This document shows, one piece after another, positions 7,698 to 14,910 of a stretch of 30,701 nt of DNA. Each line of letters starts with the position of its first letter. The stretch's first letter is position 1. Location: assembly GCA_934249215.1 (NCBI GenBank), contig CAKQKN010000038.1, positions 1 to 30,701 on the forward strand. The letters run 5' to 3'. Source of the stretch: an uncultured Clostridia bacterium. Lineage in GTDB: Bacteria > Bacillota > Clostridia > Christensenellales > Borkfalkiaceae. Under the pieces are notes generated by a model. It was not told where the DNA came from and searched no databases. It saw only the letters and a list, made by a program, of their open reading frames with translations. The position numbers were made by a program, and so were the translations under genes.

Positions 7698-7834
7698 AGG
7701 TTAGATGGTAGCATCCATAAGAAACGCACCTTTACTGCTACGGCAGTCTTTCCCCGTATTACCTATCGGGTTCATTCATAATCTTATGCTCTATGCAAAC
7801 AAAAAGGATGGGTAAAACCCATCCTTTTTGTTTG
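7698..7834 (+). other. Structured non-coding segment ending in an 18-bp perfect hairpin
   Basis: This stretch has no credible frame but is rich in short inverted repeats, e.g. ACTGC-TACG-GCAGT near 7736. It ends with CAAACAAAAAGGATGGGT (7796-7813), loop AAA, and its perfect complement ACCCATCCTTTTTGTTTG (7817-7834). The A-rich and T-rich arms fit a bidirectional terminator. The upstream part could be an RNA leader or a short RNA; I compared it mentally with common riboswitch cores (TPP, FMN, cobalamin, SAM, glycine, c-di-GMP) and saw no match. Confidence 0.45.
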
Positions 7835-7853
7835 GTGCGGATAAAGGAAGTCG
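7834..7853 (-). repeat. Duplicated 3' end of tRNA-Leu
   Basis: GGTGCGGATAAAGGAAGTCG matches the last bases of the tRNA-Leu gene (8036-8055) at 19 of 20 positions; the rest of the tRNA is absent. A short copied tRNA 3' end directly after a terminator is what an old integration at the tRNA would leave. Confidence 0.6.
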
Positions 7854-7900
7854 CTCCGCATTGGCGACGCGCGCGTCGCTATGCTTTCACGCCGGGGCAG

Positions 7901-7924
7901 TAAACGGTGGGTGTCCACCGTTTA
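7901..7924. repeat. 10-bp perfect inverted repeat
   Basis: TAAACGGTGG (7901-7910), loop GTGT, CCACCGTTTA (7915-7924), in non-coding DNA between the tRNA remnant and the tRNA-Leu terminator. No T-run follows. Confidence 0.5.
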
Positions 7925-7947
7925 GCCGCAACTATTTCTTCTTTTAT

Positions 7948-8022
7948 CTGCTTCTCAGTTGCGGTGCCCTGCCCGTTCGACTCCCGTTCATACTTATCTT
8001 ACCAAAAAAAGAAGCCCCGAAA
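7948..8022. repeat. 75-bp direct repeat, copy B (next to tRNA-Leu)
   Basis: 73 of 75 bases match 5026-5100. This copy runs directly into the tRNA-Leu terminator and gene, so it is the ancestral context, and the 5026 copy is a duplicate cut off in the terminator loop. The two are in direct orientation, 2.9 kb apart. Confidence 0.85.
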
Positions 8023-8034
8023 GGCTTCCTTTTT
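8005..8034 (-). terminator. tRNA-Leu terminator
   Basis: GAAGCC (8011-8016), CCGAAA, GGCTTC (8023-8028), with the A-run at 8004-8010 giving a T-run on the minus strand. It lies right after the CCA end of the tRNA. Confidence 0.8.
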
Positions 8035-8118
8035 TGGTGCGGATAAAGGGAGTCGAACCCCCACGTCGAAGACACCGGCTCCTAAGGCCGGCGCGTCTGC
8101 CAATTCCGCCATATCCGC
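8035..8118 (-). tRNA. tRNA-Leu (anticodon UAG)
   Basis: An 84-base gene with encoded CCA. The acceptor stem GCGGATA/TATCCGC closes perfectly. The D-arm region is GCGGAATTGGCAGACGC. The anticodon stem-loop is GCCGGC-CTTAGGA-GCCGG, giving anticodon TAG. A long class II variable arm (TGTCTTCGACGTG) and a T-arm GGGGGTTCGACTCCC follow. Long variable arm plus UAG means leucine, reading CUA and probably other CUN codons. It has its own promoter and terminator, and its 3' flank appears to be an insertion hot spot. Confidence 0.95.
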
Positions 8119-8188
8119 ATTCCCTCGTCCGTTTTGAACGATTCTTTTTTCGTTCGCCGTTTCGGGTGATTTTCCCGACGACCTTTTT

Positions 8189-8217
8189 ATATTACCACAC
8201 GCCGCAAAAAATGTCAA
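8189..8217 (-). promoter_or_regulatory. tRNA-Leu promoter
   Basis: Minus strand TTGACA (8217-8212), 17 bases, TAATAT (8194-8189), about 70 bases before the mature tRNA 5' end. It is the expected strong promoter for a single tRNA. Confidence 0.75.
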
Positions 8218-8396
8218 CGTTTTTAAAAGCATTCGGGACGGCGTTTTTTGTCGAAGCGAAGAAAAACATATTTTCAGCGGGGCTTGCGCCACCTCCCCCG
8301 CGGAAGCAGAACGAATAAGCAATGCCGGAAGATATAGAACGGCACGCGCGGAGTGCTTCGCCCTAAAGCAAAAAACTTCCTTAATTCAATGAATAA

Positions 8397-8438
8397 AAAA
8401 CCCAGATAATCGGGCTATAGGTCGATTATCTGGGTTTT
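8397..8438. terminator. aspA terminator carrying the CTATAGGTCGATTATC motif
   Basis: A 16-bp perfect stem: AAAACCCAGATAATCG (8397-8412), loop GGCTATAGGT, CGATTATCTGGGTTTT (8423-8438), with A-rich and T-rich flanks. It serves aspA on the minus strand, 33 bases after its stop, and could also end plus-strand transcripts. The recurring motif CTATAGGTCGATTATC spans the loop and right arm (8415-8430). This is the fullest copy of the unit, showing that GATAATCG and CGATTATC pair around a TATAG loop. Confidence 0.88.
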
Positions 8439-8471
8439 ATTTAAAAAATTTTGAATATAACGGGAAAGTTT

Positions 8472-9866
8472 TCAGTCTTCGTCGGAAGGTTCGGTCATCG
8501 TGTAGGGATCGAGAACGCGGTCGAGCGTCTCTTTGGACAGAAGTCCTTTTTCGATGACGAGATCTTTGATCTTTACGTTACGCTTGAGCGCTTCTTTCGC
8601 GAGTTCCGCGGACTTTTTATAGCCGAGATACGGGCAAAGCGCGGTTACGGTGCCGACGCTTTCGTCGAGAAGCTGTTCGCAGTGCTGCTTGTTGGATACG
8701 ATGCCCTTCACGCAGTTTTCCGTTAGCGTTCTGATGGCGTTTTTCATGCACACGAACGATTCGAAAAGTTTGTAGAAAATGACGGGTTCGAACGCGTTGA
8801 GTTCGAGCTGTCCCGCTTCCGCGGCGAGCGTGACGGTCGTGTCATTTCCGAACACGGCGAACGCTACCTGCGTCACGACTTCGGGGATTACCGGGTTAAC
8901 CTTGCCGGGCATAATGGACGAGCCGTTCTGTTTGGCGGGAAGGACGATTTCTTCGAAGCCGGTCTTGGGTCCGCTCGACATAAGCCGCAGGTCGTTGCAC
9001 ATTTTCGAAAGCGAAACCGCCATCGTTTTGAGCGCGCCGGACACGAAAACGAATCCGTCGAGATTCTGCGTCGCGTCGATAAGGTTGTCAGCCTGAATGA
9101 GATTATGCCCCGTTACTTCGGAGAGCGTGGGGACGATGTTTTTGAGATATTTCCTGTTGACGTTTACCGCGGTGCCGATAGCCGTGCCGCCGAGGTTGAC
9201 GGAATACATTTCGGAAACGGCCTTTTCGACGAGTTTCAGACAGCGTTTCATTCCCGAAGAATAAGCGGCGAACTCCTGCCCGAGCCTGATGGGAACGGCG
9301 TCCTCGAGTTGGGTGCGCCCCATTTTGATTACGTTGTCGAATTCCTTTGCCTTTTCGTCGAGCGCGGCAACGAGCGATTCCGCTTCCGTTTTAAGCGCGA
9401 GCGCAAGGTCGATCACCGTAAGTCTGCCCGCGGTGGGGATGACGTCGTTCGTGGACTGCGAACGGTTTACGTGGTCGTTCGGGTGGCAGATATATTCGCC
9501 TTTTTTGCCGCCGAGAATTTCGGTCGCGCGGTTGGCGATTACTTCGTTGACGTTCATGTTCGCGGTCGTTCCCGCGCCGCCCTGAATGGCGTCGGAAATG
9601 AAGTCGCCGTCGAACTTGCCGTCGAGCGCTTCGTCGCAAGCCCGGCAGATCGCGCCGCACATTTTTTCGTCGATAAGCCCCGCTTTGAAGTTGGTCAACG
9701 CGGCTGCTTTTTTGATTTTTACTATGTTGTACAGAAAATCGCGATTAAGCGGCAAACCCGTTATGAAAAAGTTCTGATGTCCGCGATAGGTCTGAACACC
9801 GTAATAGGCGTCCATGGGAATCTCGAGAGTGCCTATCGAATCGCTTTCCGCTCTTTTATCGTTCAT
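8472..9866 (-). CDS. aspA: Aspartate ammonia-lyase
   Basis: Cytosolic lyase turning L-aspartate into fumarate and ammonia. It belongs to the aspartase/fumarase superfamily. The superfamily signature GSSIMPGKVNPVIPE forms the mobile SS-loop with the catalytic serine. Other substrate-binding segments are GGAGTTANMNVNEVIANRA, HPNDHVNRSQSTNDV and GRTQLEDAVP. LELNAFEPVI and KGEYICHPNDH favour aspartase over fumarase C, but that split is by memory of the families. Length from the chosen start is 464 residues, normal for AspA. ATG at 9866 was chosen because of GGGGAGAGATTA just before it; the frame stays open upstream but that part is basic and atypical. It is divergent from an Lrp-type gene, a likely regulator. 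Confidence 0.9.
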   Translation of the reverse strand: MNDKRAESDSIGTLEIPMDAYYGVQTYRGHQNFFITGLPLNRDFLYNIVKIKKAAALTNFKAGLIDEKMCGAICRACDEALDGKFDGDFISDAIQGGAGTTANMNVNEVIANRATEILGGKKGEYICHPNDHVNRSQSTNDVIPTAGRLTVIDLALALKTEAESLVAALDEKAKEFDNVIKMGRTQLEDAVPIRLGQEFAAYSSGMKRCLKLVEKAVSEMYSVNLGGTAIGTAVNVNRKYLKNIVPTLSEVTGHNLIQADNLIDATQNLDGFVFVSGALKTMAVSLSKMCNDLRLMSSGPKTGFEEIVLPAKQNGSSIMPGKVNPVIPEVVTQVAFAVFGNDTTVTLAAEAGQLELNAFEPVIFYKLFESFVCMKNAIRTLTENCVKGIVSNKQHCEQLLDESVGTVTALCPYLGYKKSAELAKEALKRNVKIKDLVIEKGLLSKETLDRVLDPYTMTEPSDED

Positions 9867-9966
9867 TAATCTCTCCCCGAAGCAAGCGAGCCGACGGTTT
9901 TCCGCACCCGCCCGAACGGCGTTTCGGATAGACGGCGCACGCTTCTTTTTTCTTTTGCAGTGTATA

Positions 9967-9995
9967 ATTTTAAAACTCCGCGAAGTATAAGTCAA
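9967..9995 (-). promoter_or_regulatory. aspA promoter
   Basis: Minus strand TTGACT (9995-9990), 17 bases, TAAAAT (9972-9967), giving a leader of about 95 bases before the ATG at 9866. Its position inside the upstream open frame supports the downstream start choice. Confidence 0.6.
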
Positions 9996-10085
9996 CTCAT
10001 TTAAAATAATTATATAAAAATACCGAAAGGACGGCGGTTTTTTAAGCGTTAAGGTGATTTTGGTTAAAAATAAATAAAAATATGC

Positions 10086-10114
10086 TTGATTTTTTTAAAT
10101 ATTTAAAGTATGCT
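10086..10114 (+). promoter_or_regulatory. Possible promoter of the Lrp-type gene
   Basis: TTGATT (10086-10091), 17 bases, TATGCT (10109-10114), about 100 bases before the gene. Moderate match to consensus. Confidence 0.45.
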
Positions 10115-10215
10115 TATTTCATCCGATTTCGGGCGCGATAAGCCGCCCGATCTCGGAAAAAGGGGCGCGGAAAAACCGGGGAAGAGAGTTTCGGCGCGTT
10201 GCCGGGAGGACGAAA

Positions 10216-10656
10216 ATGAACAAAACTTACGATAAACTCGATCTTAACATCTTAAAACTTTTGCAAAACGACGCGCGGGCTTCGTATAAGAGCATTGCGG
10301 AGAAACTTTCGGTTTCCGTTCCTACGATCGCGGCAAGAGTGAAAAATCTTACGGATAGCGGGGCGATCAAGGGATTTTTTACCGAAATCGATCGCTCGGT
10401 TACGGGCGGAGGGATAAGCGCGTTCGTGGATATGGAAGTTCCGCCCGCCGCGAAAGAAGAACTTTATTCTTTTCTGCGCTCGTCGCCGCAGGTTTCGGAA
10501 TGTTACAGAGTGACGGGCGAATATTCCCTGCTCATCAAAGTGTTTTTCAAAGCGACGACGGATATGGACAAATTCCTCAACGAACTTCAACGTTACGGCA
10601 GGACGCAGACACAGATCGTTTTTTCCACGGTCATCGAACACCGCGGAGTTTTATAA
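10216..10656 (+). CDS. Lrp/AsnC-family transcriptional regulator
   Basis: 146 residues with the classic two-part layout. An N-terminal winged HTH covers about 5-60 (LDLNILKLLQNDARASYKSI, AEKLSVSVPTIAARVKNLTD, SGAIKGFF). A C-terminal RAM/Lrp ligand-binding and oligomerisation domain covers about 65-146 (ISAFVDMEVPPAAKEELYSF, then SECYRVTGEYSLLIKVFFKA). GYRVTG-like 'CYRVTGEYSLL' is the usual effector-loop region. Family members respond to amino acids. ATG follows GGGAGGACGAAA. Because it is divergent from aspA, control of aspartate breakdown is a reasonable guess. No clear palindromic Lrp box was picked out between the two genes. Confidence 0.88.
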   Translation: MNKTYDKLDLNILKLLQNDARASYKSIAEKLSVSVPTIAARVKNLTDSGAIKGFFTEIDRSVTGGGISAFVDMEVPPAAKEELYSFLRSSPQVSECYRVTGEYSLLIKVFFKATTDMDKFLNELQRYGRTQTQIVFSTVIEHRGVL

Positions 10657-10723
10657 GAGAAGCCCGCCGCCTATCGTCGGTTTCGGTCATGCACGCCGCT
10701 TTGCAAAAACACGTTCAAAACGG

Positions 10724-10752
10724 TTGTAAAAAAGGCGAAAGCGTGCTATAAT
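10724..10752 (+). promoter_or_regulatory. Promoter of the lgt-rluD cluster
   Basis: TTGTAA (10724-10729), 17 bases, TATAAT (10747-10752), 51 bases before the lgt ATG. Confidence 0.65.
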
Positions 10753-10803
10753 TCATTAAACAAGAGAGAGTTATGTCGCGCGCACCGCGCGAACGGAGAT
10801 ATT

Positions 10804-11661
10804 ATGTATCCTTATCCGATTCTGCAACTCGGGGACATAAAAATATATATGTACGGGCTGATGATAGCCGTCGGCATTTTGTGTTGTTTCTGGGTTTTGT
10901 TCAACTATACGAAAATTCTTGCGATCCCCGCAAGGTACGTCGATTTCATCTTCTACACGGGAATCGCGGCGATCGTCGTCGGTTTTGTCGGTTCCGCCGT
11001 GTGGCAAGGGTTGTTTAACTATATCGACGACTTACATAAGTACGGCGAGGCGACTTTCTCGCTTAACGGAGGAATTACCGCGATCGGCGGAATAAGCACG
11101 GGAGCGGCGACGTTCATCGTCATCGCGCTGTGTTTCCGCAAAAAATATCCCTACGTCCTGACGAAAACTGCCACGTTCGCGCCCTGCTGCATAACGGTAG
11201 CGCATGCGTTCGGGCGGCTCGGCTGCTTTTTTGCGGGGTGCTGTTACGGAAGAGCGGTAAAGGACGGAGACTTGTTCGGCTTCCTCGGCGTGGTTTTCCC
11301 AAAACTCGGGAATACGCCCGTTTATCCCACGCAGCTGTTTGAATCGATCTTTTTGTTCGTGCTGTTCGGAGTGATGAGTTATCTTCTTCTTAAAAAGCAG
11401 TTCCGTCATTCGATGTCCGTCTATCTTGCGGCATACGGCGTGTGGAGATTTCTGATAGAGTTCGTGCGCGCGGACGAACGCGGATCGTTCATCGGTTCGC
11501 TCAGCCCCTCGCAGACGCTTTCGATCGGACTCGTGATTCTGTCCGTGCCCACATATTTCCTTATGAAACACTTCCTCAAGAAAATGGACGAGTATGAAGC
11601 AAATCTTCCGATCGAGGAAGAAAAAGACGACGGAAAATACGAAACCATTTCCGAAGATTGA
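10804..11661 (+). CDS. lgt: Prolipoprotein diacylglyceryl transferase family protein
   Basis: Membrane enzyme that moves diacylglycerol from phosphatidylglycerol to the lipobox cysteine of prolipoproteins. Seen: 285 residues, about seven hydrophobic segments, an N-terminal IKIYMYGLMIAVGILC segment like the 'YgLmialgfl' of Lgt, and the signature region AHAFGRLGCFFAGCCYGRAV. That region is the cysteine-rich variant of the Lgt GRxGNFxN box (asparagines replaced by C and A/G). Near the C-terminus YGVWRFLIEFVRADERG carries the conserved arginine-rich RFxxExxR stretch. The C-terminal tail is charged and cytosolic. The CCYG variant is common in Clostridia. lspA, which acts next in the same pathway, lies 2.7 kb downstream in the same direction. 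ATG follows CGGAGATATT. Confidence 0.85.
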   Translation: MYPYPILQLGDIKIYMYGLMIAVGILCCFWVLFNYTKILAIPARYVDFIFYTGIAAIVVGFVGSAVWQGLFNYIDDLHKYGEATFSLNGGITAIGGISTGAATFIVIALCFRKKYPYVLTKTATFAPCCITVAHAFGRLGCFFAGCCYGRAVKDGDLFGFLGVVFPKLGNTPVYPTQLFESIFLFVLFGVMSYLLLKKQFRHSMSVYLAAYGVWRFLIEFVRADERGSFIGSLSPSQTLSIGLVILSVPTYFLMKHFLKKMDEYEANLPIEEEKDDGKYETISED

Positions 11662-11734
11662 AATTAAACAGACAATCAATGATAATTTAACGCCCGTTCG
11701 GGGCGAATATAAAAAACTTTCAGGAGTGAAAAAA

Positions 11735-12241
11735 ATGAGCAACGACAACATAAGAAACGAAAAATCAATGAAAACCCTTACGCGGATCATCGGCATCATC
11801 GCGGCGCTGGTCGTAGGACTTATCGCGTTTATCATAACGTTCATCGCTAACGGCGATGCAAAGACGGCGACGCGCGTGCTTACCGCTCTCGGCTCGTTCT
11901 TCTGCGCGTTCTTTTTCGCGACGGCGATATTCTATCTCGTTTTCGCGTTTATGCAGAAAAACCGCTTTTTCGGAATAATCTCCTATTTCACGGCGTCGAT
12001 CGGACTCGTGATTCTTCTCATAGTGCTTAGCGTGAAGTGGTATTTCATCGTCCTCGCGGCGGTGTTCGTGTTCATACTCTTCTGGCTGGTGAGCGTTGCG
12101 CTGTATTCCAAAAAGCTTACGCTCGTTGCGGATAACGCAAAGCCCGACTATAAGACGTACGAAGAACGCAAAGCGGAAGAAGCGGCTAAACCCGCGGAAC
12201 CCGAAGAGGAACTTCCCGAAATCAAATCTTTCAAAGATTAA
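11735..12241 (+). CDS. Uncharacterised four-helix membrane protein (168 aa)
   Basis: Not recognised. From ATG 11735 (preceded by CAGGAGTGAAAAAA) the protein has a short polar N-terminus and four hydrophobic helices: IGIIAALVVGLIAFIITFI, then FFCAFFFATAIFYLVFAF, ISYFTASIGLVILLIVL and YFIVLAAVFVFILFWLVSVA. It ends in a cytosolic tail rich in K, E, A and P (EERKAEEAAKPAEPEEELPE). An upstream extension of the frame to 11594 overlaps lgt and lacks membrane character, so it was not used. It lies 73 bases after lgt and may be co-transcribed. A hairpin follows before pncB. No function is proposed. Confidence 0.75.
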   Translation: MSNDNIRNEKSMKTLTRIIGIIAALVVGLIAFIITFIANGDAKTATRVLTALGSFFCAFFFATAIFYLVFAFMQKNRFFGIISYFTASIGLVILLIVLSVKWYFIVLAAVFVFILFWLVSVALYSKKLTLVADNAKPDYKTYEERKAEEAAKPAEPEEELPEIKSFKD

Positions 12242-12260
12242 AAACGTCTGAAAAACGAAC

Positions 12261-12290
12261 GAGCCCGTCGGCAACCGCCGGCGGCTCTTT
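12261..12290 (+). terminator. GC-rich hairpin between the membrane protein gene and pncB
   Basis: GAGCC, one bulged C, GTCGGC, loop AACC, GCCGGCGGCTC (12277-12287), then TTT. A strong stem with a weak T-run, so a partial terminator or attenuator rather than a full stop. A second promoter for pncB was not clear. Confidence 0.5.
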
Positions 12291-12419
12291 CCGTTGAGCG
12301 AAAGGAATTTCCGGCGGCTCGCGCCGAGCGCGGCGACCGCAAGGATTCCGTTCGCCGTCCAAACGAAAAACGGGGCTTTCGGCTTTTGCGACTGTCCCCG
12401 ATCGATTAAAGGTGAAAAC

Positions 12420-13859
12420 ATGGAAAAAAGAAATCTTACGCTGCTTACCGACCTGTATCAACTGACCATGATGAACGGCTATTACCTCAAAGGCAGACAC
12501 GAAAAAACAGCCGTGTTCGACGTTTTCTTCCGTCAGAACGACCTCATCACCTACTCGCTCGCCGCGGGGCTCGAACAAGCGGTGGACTACATTATGAATT
12601 TGTCCTTCGGGAAAGACGAGATCGAATATCTGCGGTCTCTTAATCTTTTCGACGAAGGTTTCCTTAAATATTTGTCCGAGATGAAGTTTACCGGCGACGT
12701 TTACGCCGTGCCGGAAGGCGTGCCCGTTTTCCCGGGCGAGCCTATTCTCACCGTGAAAGCGCCAATTATTCAGGCGCAGCTTATCGAAACCGCCATTCTC
12801 AACATGATGAACCACCAGACGCTTATCGCGTCCAAAGCGGCAAAGATTTGCCATGCGGCGGAAAACGATTCGGTCATGGAATTCGGGCTGAGAAGAGCGC
12901 AAGGTCCGGACGCCGGCATTTACGGCGCGCGCGCGGCGATCATCGGCGGCTGTAATTCCACGTCCAACGTTCTTGCGGGCAAAATGTTCGATTTCAAGGT
13001 GTCCGGGACGCATTCGCACAGCTGGGTCATGAACTTTCCGAGCGAATACGAAGCGTTCAAGGCGTACGCGGATATTTATCCCGACGCAACTCTTCTTCTC
13101 GTGGACACTTACAACACGCTTAAAAGCGGCGTTCCCAACGCCATCAGAGTTTTCGACGAGCTGAAAGCCAAGGGCAAAAAGCCGCTCGGAATAAGACTGG
13201 ACTCGGGCGACCTTGCATACCTTTCCAAAGAAGCGCGCAAAATGCTCGACGACGCGGGATACCCCGACACGCTGATCTGCGCGTCGGGCGATCTGGACGA
13301 ACATCTCATTTCTTCGCTTAAGGCGCAGGGTGCGAAGATCGATCTCTGGGGCGTCGGAACGAAACTCATAACGAGCGAGGAAATGCCCGCGCTCGGCGGC
13401 GTTTATAAACTTTCGGCAATGGAGGACGACGACGGAAATCTCGTGCCGAAGATCAAACTTTCGGACAACAGCGCGAAAATCACGAACCCGGGATTCAAGA
13501 GTATTTACCGCGTGTTCGTCGACGGTATGGCGGAAGCAGACGTAATCTTCCTCCGCGGCGAAAAGTTCGACACCGAAAAGCCGCTTACCCTTTATCATCC
13601 CCTCGAACGCTGGAAAAGCATCACGTTCGAGAAATACGAACTCAAAGAAATCACGAAAACCATCGTTAAGAACGGAGAGGTCGTTTACGACTTCCCATCG
13701 CTCAAAGAAATCGCGGCAACGGCGAAGAAAGAACTTGCGTTCTTTTGGGAAGAATATAAACGAATCGACTATCCGCATATTTTCAAGGTCGACTTGTCCG
13801 ACGAACTTTATGCGCTCAAAACCTCTATGATAAAAGAAATCAGGGGGGAAAACAATTGA
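12420..13859 (+). CDS. pncB: Nicotinate phosphoribosyltransferase
   Basis: Joins nicotinate and PRPP (ATP-assisted) to nicotinate mononucleotide, the entry step of NAD salvage. 479 residues, normal for the long bacterial form. Seen: LTLLTDLYQLTMMNGYYL at the N-terminus, diagnostic of the family; GEPILTVKAPIIQAQLIETA; FGLRRAQGPDAGIYGARAA (PRPP/nicotinate site residues); SGTHSHSWVM with the histidine phosphorylated in this family; and LLLVDTYNTLKSGVPNAIRV, then GIRLDSGDLAYLSKEARKML. ATG at 12420 follows AAAGGTGAAAAC; the frame is open further up but without family similarity. Its stop overlaps the TTG start of the next gene. Confidence 0.95.
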   Translation: MEKRNLTLLTDLYQLTMMNGYYLKGRHEKTAVFDVFFRQNDLITYSLAAGLEQAVDYIMNLSFGKDEIEYLRSLNLFDEGFLKYLSEMKFTGDVYAVPEGVPVFPGEPILTVKAPIIQAQLIETAILNMMNHQTLIASKAAKICHAAENDSVMEFGLRRAQGPDAGIYGARAAIIGGCNSTSNVLAGKMFDFKVSGTHSHSWVMNFPSEYEAFKAYADIYPDATLLLVDTYNTLKSGVPNAIRVFDELKAKGKKPLGIRLDSGDLAYLSKEARKMLDDAGYPDTLICASGDLDEHLISSLKAQGAKIDLWGVGTKLITSEEMPALGGVYKLSAMEDDDGNLVPKIKLSDNSAKITNPGFKSIYRVFVDGMAEADVIFLRGEKFDTEKPLTLYHPLERWKSITFEKYELKEITKTIVKNGEVVYDFPSLKEIAATAKKELAFFWEEYKRIDYPHIFKVDLSDELYALKTSMIKEIRGENN

Positions 13860-14389
13860 CTCTCAAAAGCGCGAAATCGATCGGCTCGAGAATAAACAGA
13901 AGCGAGGCGGAAGCCATTAAAGCCGAAAACGTCGGACTTAACAAAAAAATCGACGATCTGACGGCGGAGATAACCGAACTCAAACGAGCGCTCGCCGAAA
14001 AAGAAGTTTCGGTCGAAAACGAAAATTCAGGCGAAGCGATCGAAGAAAAATTTAAGCGCGCAGACGAGAAAATCGCAGCCGACTACGCTTCGGAAATAAG
14101 GCGGCTGTACGTGTTTGCGTCGAGGTGGCAAGCCGCGCTCCCGACGGACGAGCGGTTTCCAGATAACGATAAGCGCAAAGCCGTGGCGAAAGCAATCAGA
14201 GAAATCGTTACGGACAACGGCGCGATAAACTCCGCCGAACAGGGAAGAGAACTCGTCGCGAGGATTACCGCGGCGATGAGCGGCGGCACCGCAAAAAAGG
14301 AAAGCGATCGGTTCGATCTGGACGAGGTGTTAAACCCCGGCGAACTCGATCTCGAAGCGCTTTGTAAAGAACTCGGAGTTATGGATTGA
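13856..14389 (+). CDS. Uncharacterised coiled-coil protein (177 aa)
   Basis: Not recognised. A TTG start at 13856 overlaps the pncB stop (TTGA) and has AGGGGGGAAAACAA just before it, a strong ribosome site, so translational coupling is likely. Residues about 17-75 form a heptad-like coiled coil (EAIKAENVGLNKKIDDLTAE then ITELKRALAEKEV). Residues about 76-130 form a small helical domain (YASEIRRLYVFASRWQAAL..), and the tail is acidic (RFDLDEVLNPGELDLEALCK). No signal peptide or membrane helix, so cytosolic. The stop overlaps the lspA start by one base (TGATG). The tight coupling on both sides argues for a real gene. Confidence 0.75.
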   Translation: MTLKSAKSIGSRINRSEAEAIKAENVGLNKKIDDLTAEITELKRALAEKEVSVENENSGEAIEEKFKRADEKIAADYASEIRRLYVFASRWQAALPTDERFPDNDKRKAVAKAIREIVTDNGAINSAEQGRELVARITAAMSGGTAKKESDRFDLDEVLNPGELDLEALCKELGVMD

Positions 14390-14910
14390 TGTGGTATTTC
14401 ATACTTTTTTTTGCAACACTTCTGCTCGATCAGGTATCGAAAATCCTCGTCGAGTGTTATAAACCGAACGTTACGCTGATTGAGGGCGTTTTGCGCATCT
14501 CTCTCACCTATAACGAGGGGGCGTCCTTTTCTTTCCTTTCGGGGAAAGCGTGGGCGCAGACTTTCTTCATTATTCTGACGACCGTCGTGCTCGTCGCGGG
14601 GTTCGTATACGTCGTGATCAAAAAGCCCGAAGGCAAGTGGCTTTTGAGTGCGATTTCCCTCCTTTTTTCGGGAACGATCGGCAATTTTATCGACAGAATT
14701 TCTTTCGGCAAAGTGAGAGATTTCATCGACGTGCCTTTCTTTGCCAACTTCAACATTGCCGACAGTTGCCTTTGCATCGGCGCGTTTATGCTCATCGTCT
14801 ATATACTTTTCCTCGACGAGGAAGCCGTTTTCAAGCCGAAAAAACAGCCTGAAAAAAGTCTTGAAAAAGGCGACGGACCGCAAAAAGCGACGAAGGCGGA
14901 CGAGAAATGA
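14389..14910 (+). CDS. lspA: Signal peptidase II (lipoprotein signal peptidase)
   Basis: Membrane aspartyl protease that removes the signal peptide of diacylglyceryl-prolipoproteins, working right after Lgt. 173 residues with four hydrophobic helices. Conserved boxes are LLLDQVSK (helix 1 end), TYNEGASFSFLSG (NxGAxF box), SGTIGNFIDRISFGKVRDFI (first catalytic aspartate in the NxxDR box) and FANFNIADSCLCIGAFML (second catalytic aspartate in NxAD). The charged C-terminal extension (KPKKQPEKSLEKG..) is a bit longer than usual. ATG at 14389 was preferred over the TTG three bases earlier; both are one step from the previous stop. The last four bases overlap the rluD start (ATGA). Confidence 0.95.
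   Translation: MWYFILFFATLLLDQVSKILVECYKPNVTLIEGVLRISLTYNEGASFSFLSGKAWAQTFFIILTTVVLVAGFVYVVIKKPEGKWLLSAISLLFSGTIGNFIDRISFGKVRDFIDVPFFANFNIADSCLCIGAFMLIVYILFLDEEAVFKPKKQPEKSLEKGDGPQKATKADEK

Noticed and set aside
7698..7834. Known riboswitch
   Set aside because: Cores of TPP, FMN, cobalamin, SAM, lysine, glycine, purine, c-di-GMP and fluoride riboswitches were not seen, and no intact gene follows on the proper strand.
7828..8322. Several plus-strand frames over the tRNA-Leu region
   Set aside because: They run through a tRNA gene, its terminator and repeats, and encode no recognisable protein.
9105..9869. Plus-strand frame of 254 codons opposite aspA
   Set aside because: Shadow frame without ribosome site or family features; aspA is clear on the other strand.
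11594..11734. Upstream extension of the 4-TM protein gene
   Set aside because: It overlaps lgt in another frame, is basic and polar, and the only good ribosome site is before ATG 11735.
12231..13778. Long minus-strand open frame of 515 codons opposite pncB
   Set aside because: It is the shadow of a GC-biased gene: residues are rich in R, F, V and H with no motif, and the plus strand encodes a full PncB.
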